This document shows positions 16,145-25,889 of a stretch of DNA of 64,000 bases, piece by piece; positions within the stretch are counted from its first letter, which is position 1; the number at the start of each line of letters is the position of its first letter. The notes beneath the pieces were generated by a model. The model made no database searches. It worked only from the letters and a program-made list of their open reading frames with translations, and was not told where the DNA came from. The position numbers and the translations under genes are program-made. This DNA comes from Cytophagales bacterium (GTDB lineage: Bacteria > Bacteroidota > Bacteroidia > Cytophagales > Cyclobacteriaceae). The DNA is taken from positions 1-64,000 of the forward strand of contig JAKSDQ010000334.1 of assembly GCA_022360015.1 (NCBI GenBank), given 5' to 3'.

Positions 16145-16657
16145 CTTCCGGAATCCCCTTACCAGTCAACTATTTTTCACTGCGAAACTGGCTGGACAGG
16201 TTTGCTTTTCGCATCGACCTCGAAATCTGATTTCTCCTGGGTGCAGAAATTAATAGCCCTCCTCATCACCTAACCGTGGGTCCACAAGCCTTAAAAGTAG
16301 CTAATATTACTCCTGCGGAATGTTTATTACAATTGACAATTGATAATTGATAATTAGGAATTGACAGTTGGGGGTTTGTATTGGGTTATATGAAATTGAT
16401 GATTCTCAATGACCGGTTGATCGTAGAAAGCCGTTAACTACCAACAGCCAGAACCCCGATGAAAGTCCCATTTCCCATACCCACAAAAATCCGCCTGCCC
16501 CATTCCCCCTACAAACCTCTCCCCTCCAAAATTGTCAATTATCAATTGTCCATTGTCAATTCCCAACAATAATCTGCCAAATAGCCCGGCCATTAGTATG
16601 AATTATCCGTAATACTACTTAAATTAGATAGACCATTTATCTCCAAAAGAAAGAATT
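16145..16657. repeat. Intergenic region with clustered TTGACAAT-type repeats
   Basis: About 510 bp without a gene. At 16325-16375 there are runs of CAATTGACAATTGATAATTG type and at 16535-16565 the complementary-type run (TTGTCAATTATCAATTG). The two clusters can pair with each other, and related words occur at 13120-13165. No promoter box was recognised in front of the IorA-type gene. Confidence 0.55.
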
Positions 16658-17116
16658 ATGGCTACATTCAACATCCAGGTTAACGGGCGTCAACAGCAGG
16701 TTGATGTCGATCCCGATACGCCCATTTTATGGGTATTAAGAGATCATTTACAATTAGTTGGCACCAAATACGGTTGCGGTATTGCTCAATGCGGCGCCTG
16801 TACCATTCACCTCGAAGGTACTGCCGTAAGGGCATGCAGCCTTCCTGTGTCGAGCGTTGGTGACAAACCTATTACAACTATTGAAGGGTTGTCAGAAGAT
16901 GCCTCGCACGCTTTACAGGAAGCATGGAGGGAGCACGACGTACCACAATGCGGATATTGCCAGGCCGGGCAACTCATGAGTGCGGCATCGTTCCTCAAAT
17001 CCAACCCCAATCCCACCGAAGCGGAAATAGACGCAGCGATGGAAGGAAACCTTTGCCGCTGCGGTACTTACAACAGGATTAAGGAGGCCATTCTTACTGC
17101 TGCCCAAAACAGTTGA
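16658..17116 (+). CDS. iorA: 2Fe-2S subunit of a molybdenum hydroxylase (IorA-type)
   Basis: The 152-residue subunit carries two 2Fe-2S clusters. The plant-type cluster uses Cys40, 45, 48 and 60 ([10 protein letters not shown], then AC). The second uses Cys98, 101, 133 and 135 (CGYC and CRC). These clusters pass electrons from the molybdenum centre. It lies directly upstream of the large subunit, as in isoquinoline 1-oxidoreductase and related aldehyde oxidoreductases. No third FAD or cytochrome c subunit is adjacent. The substrate is not determined, so the symbol describes the family type only. Confidence 0.9.
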   Translation: MATFNIQVNGRQQQVDVDPDTPILWVLRDHLQLVGTKYGCGIAQCGACTIHLEGTAVRACSLPVSSVGDKPITTIEGLSEDASHALQEAWREHDVPQCGYCQAGQLMSAASFLKSNPNPTEAEIDAAMEGNLCRCGTYNRIKEAILTAAQNS

Positions 17117-17139
17117 TTTTCAACCAAACGTTTTTAAAA

Positions 17140-19272
17140 ATGACACTTATCAAAACAAAACATAACAGAAGATCTTTTCTGAAGGTCACTGCTGCTTCAG
17201 GCGGCGGATTGATGTTGGGCTTCAGTTGGGCCATGTCATGCACCCCCGCAGATAAAGTAGGCGAAATACCTTTAGAATGGTTCGATATTAACGCTTTTTT
17301 GAGTATTGCCCAAAGCGGTAAGGTCACCATTATGTCACCAAACCCTGAAATTGGACAAAACGTCAAAACCTCCATGCCCATGGTAGTGGCTGAAGAGCTT
17401 GACGTGAAGTGGGAAGATGTTATTGTAAAGCAGGCACCGCTGAACACCGATGTTTTCGAACGCCAGGTAGCCGGAGGAAGTCAGTCTTTACGAAAGGGAT
17501 GGCAGGCATTGCGCATGGCAGGCGCTACTGCGAAGCAAATGCTCATCGAGGCGGCCGCAAAAAAATGGAATGTTGATAAAAGCACCTGCTCAGCCAGCCT
17601 CGGAGTGATTGCAGGGGAAGGCGGTAAATCCGTGACTTATGGTGAAATTGCTTCTTTTGCCGCCGAAATGCAGGTTCCCGATGAAGTGAAGCTAAAGGAT
17701 CCGTCTGAATTTACCCTGATTGGAACAGACCGGGGCAACGTTGATATGGAAGGTATCATTACAGGGAAGCCGTTATTCGGCCTTGATACCTACAAGGATG
17801 GGATGCAGTTTGCCGTGGTTTTACGCCCCCCTGCATTTGGTACGAAGCTAAAGTCTTATGATGATACCGGGGCAAAGACCGTTAAGGGAGTAAATGATGT
17901 TATCAGATTTGGAGACAAGGTAGCTGTACTAGCCAACTCCACCTGGGCAGCTATGAAAGGAAAAAAGGCCCTTCAGGCGGAATGGGACAATGATGAAAAC
18001 CTGGAAAGTACGAATTACCATGACCGGGAATTAAGAAAGTTGTTGAACACCAAAGCCGAAGAACCGAAACGGAAAGATGGTGATGTAAATAAAGGTTTCT
18101 CACAAGCCGATAAAATTGTGGAAAAAGTTTATGAGGCACCCTTTTTACCACATAATTGTCTGGAGCCGATGAACTTTTACGCACATGTTACCCCTGAAAA
18201 AGTAGATTTACTCGGTCCAATCCAAACGCCGGAACGAACCAGGCGCCAGGTGGCGGAACTACTGGGCAGGGATCAAAGCGAAATCTTTATAGGCATGACC
18301 CGTATGGGTGGTGGCTTTGGACGCAGGTTGTATGGGGATTTTGTTTTGGAAGCCGCAGAAATTTCGAAATTAGCGAATAGTCCGGTAAAAGTGATCTTTT
18401 CAAGAGAAGACGATATGACCGCCGGCACGTACAGGCCTGCTTCTAAATACAAATTCAAAGCTGGCCTGAAAGACGGTAAGATGATCGCCTATCATTTGGT
18501 AGGGGCAGGTGTTAATATGGGCAATGCCACCCGAGAAAAAAACTTTCCGGCAGGAACAGTAGCCAACTACCTGGTGGAGTCGCACAACCTGAAAAGCAAC
18601 ATCACTACGGGGGCCTGGCGTGCACCGATTACCAATTTCCTCGCTTACGCAGAACAAAGCTTTTTCGATGAACTGGCTGAAAGTGCTGGTGCCGATCCCG
18701 TACAGTTCCGCCTGGATCTGTTTCAGCAGGCCAAAGACAATCCCGTTGGCACGGTGGATTACGATATTGACAAATTCATGGGCGTTATAAAACTTGCCGC
18801 GGAAAAAGCAAATTGGGGGAACCCTGATGCCGGTATATTCCAGGGATTCAGTGCTTATTATTCCCACAATACGTATGTGGCAGAAGTAGCCGAGGTAATC
18901 ATGAAAAAAGATACCCCGGTGGTCACCAAAGTCACTTGTGCAGTGGATTGTGGCATCGTAATTAATCCGATCGCAGCCAAAAACCAGGTGGAAGGTGGTG
19001 TAGTAGACGGTGTCGGACATGCGATGTACGGCGATTTCTCCTTTTACAACGGTCAACCGCAGCAAAATAACTTCCACCAATACCGTATGATAAGGATGAA
19101 AGAAGCCCCGAAAGTAGAAACGCATTTTGTAAAAAGCTACAATGACCCTACCGGTCTGGGCGAACCGGCTTTACCCCCGGCAGGAGGTGCTGTGGCCAAT
19201 GCAATTTATAAAGCGACCGGTCAAAGATTTTACAAACAACCATTTATGAAAGACCAGATTGTACTGGGCTAG
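17140..19272 (+). CDS. iorB: Molybdopterin subunit of a molybdenum hydroxylase (IorB-type)
   Basis: The 710-residue large subunit of the xanthine oxidase family would bind molybdopterin cytosine dinucleotide. It begins with a Tat signal (RRSFLKVTAASGGGLMLGF) followed by AMSC, so it could be a Tat-exported lipoprotein. The motif GGGFGRR is near residue 390, and the catalytic glutamate lies in GLGEPALPP near 675. The length fits IorB, which has duplicated aldehyde-dehydrogenase-type domains in one chain. I chose the ATG at 17140, 23 bp after the IorA stop; an upstream TTG would overlap that gene and spoil the Tat signal. The physical electron acceptor is not encoded nearby. Confidence 0.9.
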   Translation: MTLIKTKHNRRSFLKVTAASGGGLMLGFSWAMSCTPADKVGEIPLEWFDINAFLSIAQSGKVTIMSPNPEIGQNVKTSMPMVVAEELDVKWEDVIVKQAPLNTDVFERQVAGGSQSLRKGWQALRMAGATAKQMLIEAAAKKWNVDKSTCSASLGVIAGEGGKSVTYGEIASFAAEMQVPDEVKLKDPSEFTLIGTDRGNVDMEGIITGKPLFGLDTYKDGMQFAVVLRPPAFGTKLKSYDDTGAKTVKGVNDVIRFGDKVAVLANSTWAAMKGKKALQAEWDNDENLESTNYHDRELRKLLNTKAEEPKRKDGDVNKGFSQADKIVEKVYEAPFLPHNCLEPMNFYAHVTPEKVDLLGPIQTPERTRRQVAELLGRDQSEIFIGMTRMGGGFGRRLYGDFVLEAAEISKLANSPVKVIFSREDDMTAGTYRPASKYKFKAGLKDGKMIAYHLVGAGVNMGNATREKNFPAGTVANYLVESHNLKSNITTGAWRAPITNFLAYAEQSFFDELAESAGADPVQFRLDLFQQAKDNPVGTVDYDIDKFMGVIKLAAEKANWGNPDAGIFQGFSAYYSHNTYVAEVAEVIMKKDTPVVTKVTCAVDCGIVINPIAAKNQVEGGVVDGVGHAMYGDFSFYNGQPQQNNFHQYRMIRMKEAPKVETHFVKSYNDPTGLGEPALPPAGGAVANAIYKATGQRFYKQPFMKDQIVLG

Positions 19273-19314
19273 TCGCTCAGAAGCGATTTTAAGTTGTGAT
19301 TATCACCTTATAGG

Positions 19315-19368
19315 AAACCTCATTTATATCTGTAAAAGTACATCGGCAGATATAAAGGAGGTTTTTTT
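19315..19368 (+). terminator. Intrinsic terminator after iorAB
   Basis: AAACCTC-TTTATATCTG at 19315-19332 pairs with CAGATATAAA-GAGG at 19347-19361 across a 14-nt loop, followed by a run of seven T. It is a classic rho-independent terminator 42 bp after the IorB-type stop. Confidence 0.85.
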
Positions 19369-19493
19369 ATTAATTTCCGGACTAAACAATGCATATCGAA
19401 ACAAATTTAACAGGAATTCATTATATTAATTTCTTTTACAATACTTACGGGAATAAAAAGAGCCCTGTTTTTTTAATTTTTTAAGCTGAGCCA

Positions 19494-21815
19494 ATGTCCG
19501 ATGCCGATAAAAATATCGACCGACTTCACGAAAAATTAAACCTGCTACTCAAAAAACAAGAAGCTTTTCAGGATGAGATTAATCGCCTTAAACATGAAAT
19601 AGACTCCCTCAGCACACAGAAAGCTTTTACACAGAAAAATAAACCTGCCAAATTGGAAACCGGGGTTATCGTATCAACGCCTGAAAAAAAAGACCAAGCC
19701 AAGGTGCCTGATCCACCACCGGTTAAACCCACTACCCGGATCAAGGTACCGTCTTTCACCATCAAACAAAGCCTGGAGAAGTTCATTGGCGAAAACCTCA
19801 TCAACAAGATCGGCATTATTATCACCGTCATCGGGGTGGCAATCGGTGCCAAATACTCTATCGAACGCCAGCTCATCAATCCCCTCACCAGGATAATTTT
19901 AGGTTATGCGTTCGGAATAACCCTGTTGGTATTTGCCATCAGACTAAAAAAGAGGTACGAGCCTTACAGTGCCGTACTTGTCAGTGGCGCCATGGCTATT
20001 TTGTACTTTATTACCTTTGCGGCCTATGATTTGTACGGACTTATCACCCAGCTAACTGCCTTTGCCCTTATGGTGGCGTTTACCGTATTTACTGTTTTTG
20101 CGGCCATACAATATGACCGGCAGATAATCGGTGTCATCGGCCTGGTAGGTGCCTACGCCGTTCCATTTTTATTAAGCGACGGATCAGGCAGTCATGTCGT
20201 CCTTTTAACATATATTACAATTATCAATACCGGCATACTTATTATTGCCTTCAAAAAACACTGGAAACCGCTGTACTACTCGGCCTTCTCCCTAACATGG
20301 CTCATATTTACCACCTGGTATATCGCAGATTTCGATCCACAGGCACATATGGCCGAAGGATTGGCATTCAGTTTATTGTTTTTTATCATTTTTTATCTTT
20401 CATTTCTCGCCTATAAATTGGTACAGAATGAAAAGTACAGCGTAAGCCATGTTGCTGTCCTGTTATCCAACTCATTTATCTATTTCCTTTTTGGCTACAA
20501 CATGCTTGGTTACCATGAAAGCAGCAGTCAGTTTTTGGGCTTGTTTACGTTGGGCAATGCGATCATTCACTTCGTTGTGAGCACCATCGTATACCGGAAA
20601 AAGTTGGCCGATCGCAACCTTTTCTATTTCGTGTCAGGGTTGGTACTGGTGTTCATTACCATCGCTATACCGATTCAACTGGATGGCAATTGGGTGACCA
20701 TACTATGGGCCTGCGAAGCCGCTTTGTTATTCTGGATTGGCAGAACGAAAAGAGTAACCGTCTACGAGCAGCTTTCCTATCCCTTGATGATACTTGGATT
20801 CATCAGTCTCACAGACGATTGGTTTGACAGGAGTTTGATCCTGAATTATGTTCCGGTTTTTAACATCCAATTCCTCTCTTCCCTGATTTTTATGATGGCC
20901 ATGGGTTTTATTAACCGGATTAATTTCCATAAAAAGTATGCCCTTAAACCGGAAAACCTTCACTCTTACCGAAAGTTGTTCAACTTTACTATCCCGGGCA
21001 TGCTGGTTTTCGCACTGTATGGCTCACTGCTGCTCGAGGTGATGGCTTATTTTGATCAACAATATGTCAATTCCCTCATCGAGGTCAAATTAAATCAGAA
21101 TGGATCGACTACTTCATATTATGATAGAGACATCCCCAAATTTAAGGCCATTTGGATGATGAATTATACACTACTGTTTGTAAGCCTTCTGTGCTTTATC
21201 AATGTATTCAAGATCAAAAACCAAACCCTGAAGCTGGTCAACATCAGTACCGGGGCAGTAATGCTGATTATTTTTCTTACCGGCGTGTTAACGATTCTGG
21301 GCAATCTACGGGAAAGCTATCTCCAGCAATACCTTGGCCAATATTATGAGCGTGGAATCATGCATTTAAGTATCAGATATGTCTCCATCGGCTTTCTGGC
21401 ACTGTTGCTCGTTGCCGGCTGGAAACAACTGCATAAATGCCAATCGAAACCCAAACCTAAAATAGTTTTTGAGATAATCGTGCATTTAACGATCGTGTGG
21501 GTACTGAGCAGTGAACTGTTTCACTGGATGGATCTTTTTGCTGTCAAAAATATCTACAAACTGGGATTAAGCATCCTGTGGGGTGTTTATGCTTTACTAC
21601 TGGTGGTTTTGGGAATATGGAAAAGTAAAAAATACCTGCGTATGGTGGGCATTGTCTTATTTGCCATCACTTTGTGTAAACTTTTCTTTTATGACATAGC
21701 ACAATTAAATACCATTAAAAAGACCGTTGTTTTTGTTTCCCTGGGTACATTGTTGCTTATTATTTCTTTTCTTTATCATAAATACAAAGACAAAATCAAT
21801 GAATACGAAAGCTAG
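19494..21815 (+). CDS. DUF2339 polytopic membrane protein
   Basis: The 773-residue protein has an N-terminal cytoplasmic coiled coil (about 1-45, heptads rich in K/E/L), a basic proline-rich linker, and then some twenty or more hydrophobic segments to the C-terminus. The conserved family block FIGENLINKIGIIITVIGVAIG is at about 95. DUF2339 proteins are very large inner-membrane proteins of unknown function. The downstream DUF3999 gene overlaps its 3' end by 17 bp, the usual partner arrangement, implying that the two products act together, perhaps in the cell envelope. Confidence 0.88.
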   Translation: MSDADKNIDRLHEKLNLLLKKQEAFQDEINRLKHEIDSLSTQKAFTQKNKPAKLETGVIVSTPEKKDQAKVPDPPPVKPTTRIKVPSFTIKQSLEKFIGENLINKIGIIITVIGVAIGAKYSIERQLINPLTRIILGYAFGITLLVFAIRLKKRYEPYSAVLVSGAMAILYFITFAAYDLYGLITQLTAFALMVAFTVFTVFAAIQYDRQIIGVIGLVGAYAVPFLLSDGSGSHVVLLTYITIINTGILIIAFKKHWKPLYYSAFSLTWLIFTTWYIADFDPQAHMAEGLAFSLLFFIIFYLSFLAYKLVQNEKYSVSHVAVLLSNSFIYFLFGYNMLGYHESSSQFLGLFTLGNAIIHFVVSTIVYRKKLADRNLFYFVSGLVLVFITIAIPIQLDGNWVTILWACEAALLFWIGRTKRVTVYEQLSYPLMILGFISLTDDWFDRSLILNYVPVFNIQFLSSLIFMMAMGFINRINFHKKYALKPENLHSYRKLFNFTIPGMLVFALYGSLLLEVMAYFDQQYVNSLIEVKLNQNGSTTSYYDRDIPKFKAIWMMNYTLLFVSLLCFINVFKIKNQTLKLVNISTGAVMLIIFLTGVLTILGNLRESYLQQYLGQYYERGIMHLSIRYVSIGFLALLLVAGWKQLHKCQSKPKPKIVFEIIVHLTIVWVLSSELFHWMDLFAVKNIYKLGLSILWGVYALLLVVLGIWKSKKYLRMVGIVLFAITLCKLFFYDIAQLNTIKKTVVFVSLGTLLLIISFLYHKYKDKINEYES

Positions 21816-23031
21816 CCTGCTACTGATCTGGTTTTTGGGGTTTGGCACTTTTCAGAGCCCCGGACAAAATCAGGGTTTTAGCTACAAGCGAAAAATTGAA
21901 GGCATTTCAGACTCCTGGCATAAACTCGTTCTGGAAAATGACATATTTATCAACGCAGCAAATGATTTAGGCGATATTAGGATACTGGGGATCAAAGACG
22001 AAAAAGATACGCTGGAGGCTCCATACATCCTTAAAATTGTTACCGGCAAGTATGTGAAAAGCGAAATTCCTTTTAAGCTTATCAATCAAACCACCCATGA
22101 AAAAGGAAATTATTACACCTTTGAAGTCCCTGGATCAGAAGAAATCAACCAAATTATTTTAGATTTCGAGGAACAAAATTTTGATTGGAAGGTTGACCTG
22201 GAAGGAAGCCAGGACATCAACGATTGGTTTACCATTTTGCAGGATTATCGTATACTTTCCATAAAAAACGCTGTTACAGATTATACATTCACAAACCTCA
22301 CATTTCCTGCTGCTAAGTTTAAATACTTCCGTTTATTAATAAAAGAGGATGAAAAACCGGGACTTTTAAAAGCAAGCCTGATTAAAAATGAGTCCGAGCC
22401 GGGCAAATACCGGAATTATGAGATAAAATCGTTTGAAGTCTCTGAAAACGAGGAACATAAACAAACAATTCTGGACGTTCATCTTACCGAATTTGTACCG
22501 GTCTCGATGATTATTCCGGACATTGAACAGGATTTCGATTTTTACCGGCCGGTAAAAGTGCAGTGCCTTGTTGATAGTGTAGAGGGACCGGATGGGTGGA
22601 AATACAACTACCAGGAGGTCTTTAGTGGCATGTTAAGCTCGCTGGAAGAGCCCGGGATAATCCTGAACCAGCCAAAAGCTTCTGTATTTAAAATCATGAT
22701 TGACAATCAAAACAATACCCCTTTGAAAGTCAATTCGGTGGTTATACGCGGCAACCTGTATGAGTTAACCTGCCGGTTTTCGGAACCTGCCACTTACTTT
22801 CTTTTTTATGGAAACAAAGGCCTGGCTGCACCGGATTACGACATAGGATATTTCAGCGATAAAATTCCGGTGGATATTCTCCCTTTAAAACTTGGTGCAG
22901 CCGAATCAATACCACTAAATCAGGAAGCTACATCACAGCCCCTTTTCACGAATAAGCTATGGCTTTGGACGCTGATGATATTAATTATTGCTCTTTTGGG
23001 ATGGTTCAGTTTCAAAATGATAAAAAAATAA
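21799..23031 (+). CDS. DUF3999 family envelope protein
   Basis: The 410-residue product has a signal peptide (MNTKASLLLIWFLGFGTFQSPGQ), a long beta-rich periplasmic part, and one C-terminal membrane segment (LWLWTLMILIIALLGWF) with a basic tail. The layout matches DUF3999 proteins, which pair with DUF2339. I chose the ATG at 21799 because it begins the signal peptide; an upstream in-frame TTG lies deep inside the DUF2339 gene. The 17-bp overlap suggests coupled translation. The role is unknown. Confidence 0.82.
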   Translation: MNTKASLLLIWFLGFGTFQSPGQNQGFSYKRKIEGISDSWHKLVLENDIFINAANDLGDIRILGIKDEKDTLEAPYILKIVTGKYVKSEIPFKLINQTTHEKGNYYTFEVPGSEEINQIILDFEEQNFDWKVDLEGSQDINDWFTILQDYRILSIKNAVTDYTFTNLTFPAAKFKYFRLLIKEDEKPGLLKASLIKNESEPGKYRNYEIKSFEVSENEEHKQTILDVHLTEFVPVSMIIPDIEQDFDFYRPVKVQCLVDSVEGPDGWKYNYQEVFSGMLSSLEEPGIILNQPKASVFKIMIDNQNNTPLKVNSVVIRGNLYELTCRFSEPATYFLFYGNKGLAAPDYDIGYFSDKIPVDILPLKLGAAESIPLNQEATSQPLFTNKLWLWTLMILIIALLGWFSFKMIKK

Positions 23032-23083
23032 ATCCATTACAACCTTGCTCCGTTAAAGCGGTTTTTGCTTATTTTAACACTTT

Positions 23084-23905
23084 ATGAGCAGGAATAAATA
23101 CCTTCGGATTCTAGAGCTGCAACCGGGCGTGTCAAAAAAAGAGATCAAGCAGGCCTACAGACGGTTGTCAAAAAAATATCATCCGGACGTAAGCAAAGAT
23201 GTCCATGCTAAGGAAAAATTTATAAGCATTAACGAAGCGTATAAATTTTTGATGGAGGTAGGCGCTCATCCCAGACAACAGCAGGCATCCTCACCCGCCT
23301 ACGAGTATAATGCCCATGATGCGGCCTTTGAGGCATGGCGCCGAAAAGCACGCGATTATGCCAGAAAAAGAGCGGCCGAGGCAGAAAGGGAAAGAAGCCT
23401 GTTAATAAAGGATATCCTGATCTGTTTCAACTATGTGGCTGTGGCAATTGCCCTCTTCGACACATTGCTGGCCATTGACTACATCATTCCTTACCAAATC
23501 CGCAGGGATGAGATTCTGGGTATGGAAAAGGTGAGAAAAGTATTTGACAGAAGGTATGGTGACAGGGATTTTTCATACAAATATTTAGATATATCGTTAC
23601 ATACCAACCATATAAGGCTAACAGCCCAGGCACAACTGTATTTCAATGATCATGACCCTGTCATGATTACTTCGACGAGGATTTTCAACACCCCTGTTTC
23701 TTTGGAAAACATCTCCGGTGACCCCGGACCGGTCTTTGAACAAGCCTACGGAATTTACAGGGGATTTGGCTTTTTGATACCTATTGTGATGATTTGCCTG
23801 TTGTTTTACGGTTTTATTGTAAAAAATCAGGAAAACAGATTTTCCCTGGCCATTGTATTAGCCATGCTTTTTATCATTCAACTGTATATTTTTATCGCCG
23901 TTTGA
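23084..23905 (+). CDS. Membrane-anchored J-domain protein
   Basis: The 273-residue protein has an N-terminal J domain (about 3-62) with the HPD motif at 33-35 (KKYHPDVSK) needed to stimulate DnaK ATPase. A charged linker of about 50 residues (RRKARDYARKRAAEAERERS) leads to one membrane segment near 115-135 and two more near the C-terminus. No Gly/Phe region, zinc finger or substrate domain of true DnaJ is present, so it is a specialised co-chaperone that would bring DnaK to the membrane. It starts 52 bp after the DUF3999 gene and may share its transcript. Confidence 0.85.
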   Translation: MSRNKYLRILELQPGVSKKEIKQAYRRLSKKYHPDVSKDVHAKEKFISINEAYKFLMEVGAHPRQQQASSPAYEYNAHDAAFEAWRRKARDYARKRAAEAERERSLLIKDILICFNYVAVAIALFDTLLAIDYIIPYQIRRDEILGMEKVRKVFDRRYGDRDFSYKYLDISLHTNHIRLTAQAQLYFNDHDPVMITSTRIFNTPVSLENISGDPGPVFEQAYGIYRGFGFLIPIVMICLLFYGFIVKNQENRFSLAIVLAMLFIIQLYIFIAV

Positions 23906-23974
23906 ACGAATGGCTGATTATTTTAACAGAAATGTTTAAATTACCTGCCCCTTAAAAGAAGCGACCTTTAACCA

Positions 23975-24685
23975 ATGAAAAAAATTAAAATCATTGCCTT
24001 TGACGCTGATGATACGCTGTGGGTAAATGAGCCACTTTTTACTGATACCCGTGAGAAATGTGAGTCGATTTTGGCCCCCTACATAAAGCCCTCCGAAATT
24101 GAAGAAAAACTGTATGAAACTGAAATGAGAAATTTACACTTGTTCGGCTACGGAATTAAAGGGTTTGTGCTTTCTATGATTGAGACTGCCGTACAGTTAT
24201 CTTACGGTAACATTTCAGGAAAAGAAATACAACAAATCATCAACATGGGAAAAGAAATGATTCAACAGCCCATCCGGCTTATCCCTAAAGTGCGGGAAAC
24301 ACTTGAAAAACTATGGCAGGAATATGAACTAATGGTTATCACCAAAGGCGATCTGTTTGATCAGGAAAGCAAAATCGCCCGATCGGACCTGGCTGGGTTT
24401 TTCAGTATCATTGAAATAGTCAGTGAAAAATCGGAAGACACCTATGCCAGGATCATTGACCGGTATCAGATCAATATGAACGAATTTCTCATGGTTGGCA
24501 ATTCGCTGAGGTCCGACGTGCTACCGGTATGTAACCTCGGGGGCAGGGCTGTGCATGTTCCTTTTCACACTACCTGGAAACATGAGGAAATAGTGGAAAA
24601 TCTCACCGAAGATCTGGCCTATCTTAAAATTGGGAGTATCGAACACCTGTCAGACATTCTTGTGCAATTGAATGGTAAAGCGTGA
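23975..24685 (+). CDS. HAD-superfamily hydrolase
   Basis: The 236-residue cytosolic phosphatase-like enzyme has HAD motif I FDADDTLW (nucleophile Asp10, acid Asp12), motif II VITKGD near 122, and motif IV MVGNSLRSDVLPV near 170. The helical cap between motifs I and II fits class I HAD enzymes such as YjjG-like nucleotidases. The substrate is not predictable. It is convergent with the hydroxylase gene downstream. Confidence 0.88.
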   Translation: MKKIKIIAFDADDTLWVNEPLFTDTREKCESILAPYIKPSEIEEKLYETEMRNLHLFGYGIKGFVLSMIETAVQLSYGNISGKEIQQIINMGKEMIQQPIRLIPKVRETLEKLWQEYELMVITKGDLFDQESKIARSDLAGFFSIIEIVSEKSEDTYARIIDRYQINMNEFLMVGNSLRSDVLPVCNLGGRAVHVPFHTTWKHEEIVENLTEDLAYLKIGSIEHLSDILVQLNGKA

Positions 24686-24762
24686 AATTGCCACCGGGAA
24701 TCATTGAAAATAAACGTTAATTAATCCACTTATGCTTTTGAGACATGAAATATTATCAACAT

Positions 24763-25674
24763 TTAAAACAGGCATTTATCCGGCGGTGTTTCTGTTTCAG
24801 GTAACTGCGAACGGGTTTGAGAGTGGGTCTCTTCATTTTCCCCAAACTTCGCGCCCTGTGGCGGCCTGTATTTTTGAAAAGGTATCGCCAGCAAATTGCC
24901 GAGCGCATCATGCTCTGTGGCATCCATATGTGTATCAATGCCATACTTTAACGTTTTGGTATCCTCGACCTCAGCAAAAGTGCCAAAGATCCTGTCCCAG
25001 ATTGAAAATATGTTGCCATAGTTGGTATCCGTAAGCGGTTGCGTGTAGTGATGGTGCACTTTGTGCATTAGTGGGGTAACAAAAACATAAGAAAGCATCC
25101 GGTCCACGGACTTTGGTACACGAACGTTGGCATGGGTGATATGGGCAAATAATACCGAAAGGCTTTGATATAACATCACGGTCCCCATGGGAGCCCCGAC
25201 AATAACCACCGCCATGATGGTAAAGCAAATTCTAAAAACAGTTTCACCGGGATGATGTCTCAAACCGGTTGTGACATCTACAGTGGTATCGCTGTGATGA
25301 ACCAGGTGAAACTTCCACATCCATTTTACCTTATGTTCGGTCCAATGTACCAGATAGGCGCCAATAAGGTCGAGCAGCAATACCCCGACAACCACCTGCA
25401 GCCAAAGGGGCATTTCTACGATGTACAACAACCCAAATTTATTAGACGAGGCAAAATCAGAGGCCCAAAGCAGAACCCCTGCTAAACCGAATCCAATAAT
25501 TACTGTCGTAAGTGTAAAAAAAAGATTTAACCCCGCATGCCTTACTTTTTTGTATTGAAAGGCAAACAAAGGCAAGGTTCCCTCCAAAATCCAAAAAAAC
25601 ACAAGCCCTCCGATTAATAAGGTGGCCCTGAAGGCGGGAGGAATATTTTCAAAATAATCTAACAGTGCTTCCAT
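24763..25674 (-). CDS. Sterol desaturase/fatty acid hydroxylase family protein
   Basis: The 303-residue membrane di-iron enzyme has the histidine boxes of the family: HWTEH, HLVHHSD, LRHHPGE and a final MHKVHHHY. Four or five hydrophobic segments surround them. Related enzymes hydroxylate fatty acids, sterols or carotenoids using O2. I chose the ATG at 25674 rather than the in-frame TTG at 25695. The C-terminal 35 residues after the last conserved part are polar and poorly conserved. A palindromic hairpin lies 27 bp upstream. Confidence 0.88.
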   Translation of the reverse strand: MEALLDYFENIPPAFRATLLIGGLVFFWILEGTLPLFAFQYKKVRHAGLNLFFTLTTVIIGFGLAGVLLWASDFASSNKFGLLYIVEMPLWLQVVVGVLLLDLIGAYLVHWTEHKVKWMWKFHLVHHSDTTVDVTTGLRHHPGETVFRICFTIMAVVIVGAPMGTVMLYQSLSVLFAHITHANVRVPKSVDRMLSYVFVTPLMHKVHHHYTQPLTDTNYGNIFSIWDRIFGTFAEVEDTKTLKYGIDTHMDATEHDALGNLLAIPFQKYRPPQGAKFGENEETHSQTRSQLPETETPPDKCLF

Positions 25675-25700
25675 TTCCAAATTCTTTAGTGTCAATACAT

Positions 25701-25716
25701 CTGCACATGAGTGCAG
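25701..25716 (-). promoter_or_regulatory. Palindrome upstream of the hydroxylase gene
   Basis: CTGCAC-ATGA-GTGCAG is a perfect 6-bp dyad with a 4-bp spacer, 27 bp before the start codon. It could be a repressor site or a leader hairpin. No second copy was noticed. Confidence 0.35.
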
Positions 25717-25873
25717 TTAACAAAATAACCTCTAATGATCACACTACAACTGGCCGATGCTGCTTTTAATCTATAAAAATAAATTAAATTTTCATCAAAA
25801 CAGGCCAAAAAGGTCAGATAATAGTGCGTCTGAATAGAATAATCTTCTTTTTTTTGGTATAATCGGTTTATTT

Positions 25874-25889
25874 ATCGTAATATTACGAT
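25874..25889 (+). promoter_or_regulatory. Palindromic candidate operator at arsR start
   Basis: ATCGTAATATTACGAT is a perfect 16-bp palindrome ending in the first ATG of arsR (25888). It is a good candidate autoregulatory site. Its overlap with that ATG leaves open that the working start is the next ATG at 25903. Confidence 0.55.

Noticed and set aside
18400-19125. 241-codon minus-strand frame inside the IorB-type gene
   Set aside because: Long, but fully antisense to a conserved enzyme gene and rich in His/Phe/Arg as expected from shadow translation.
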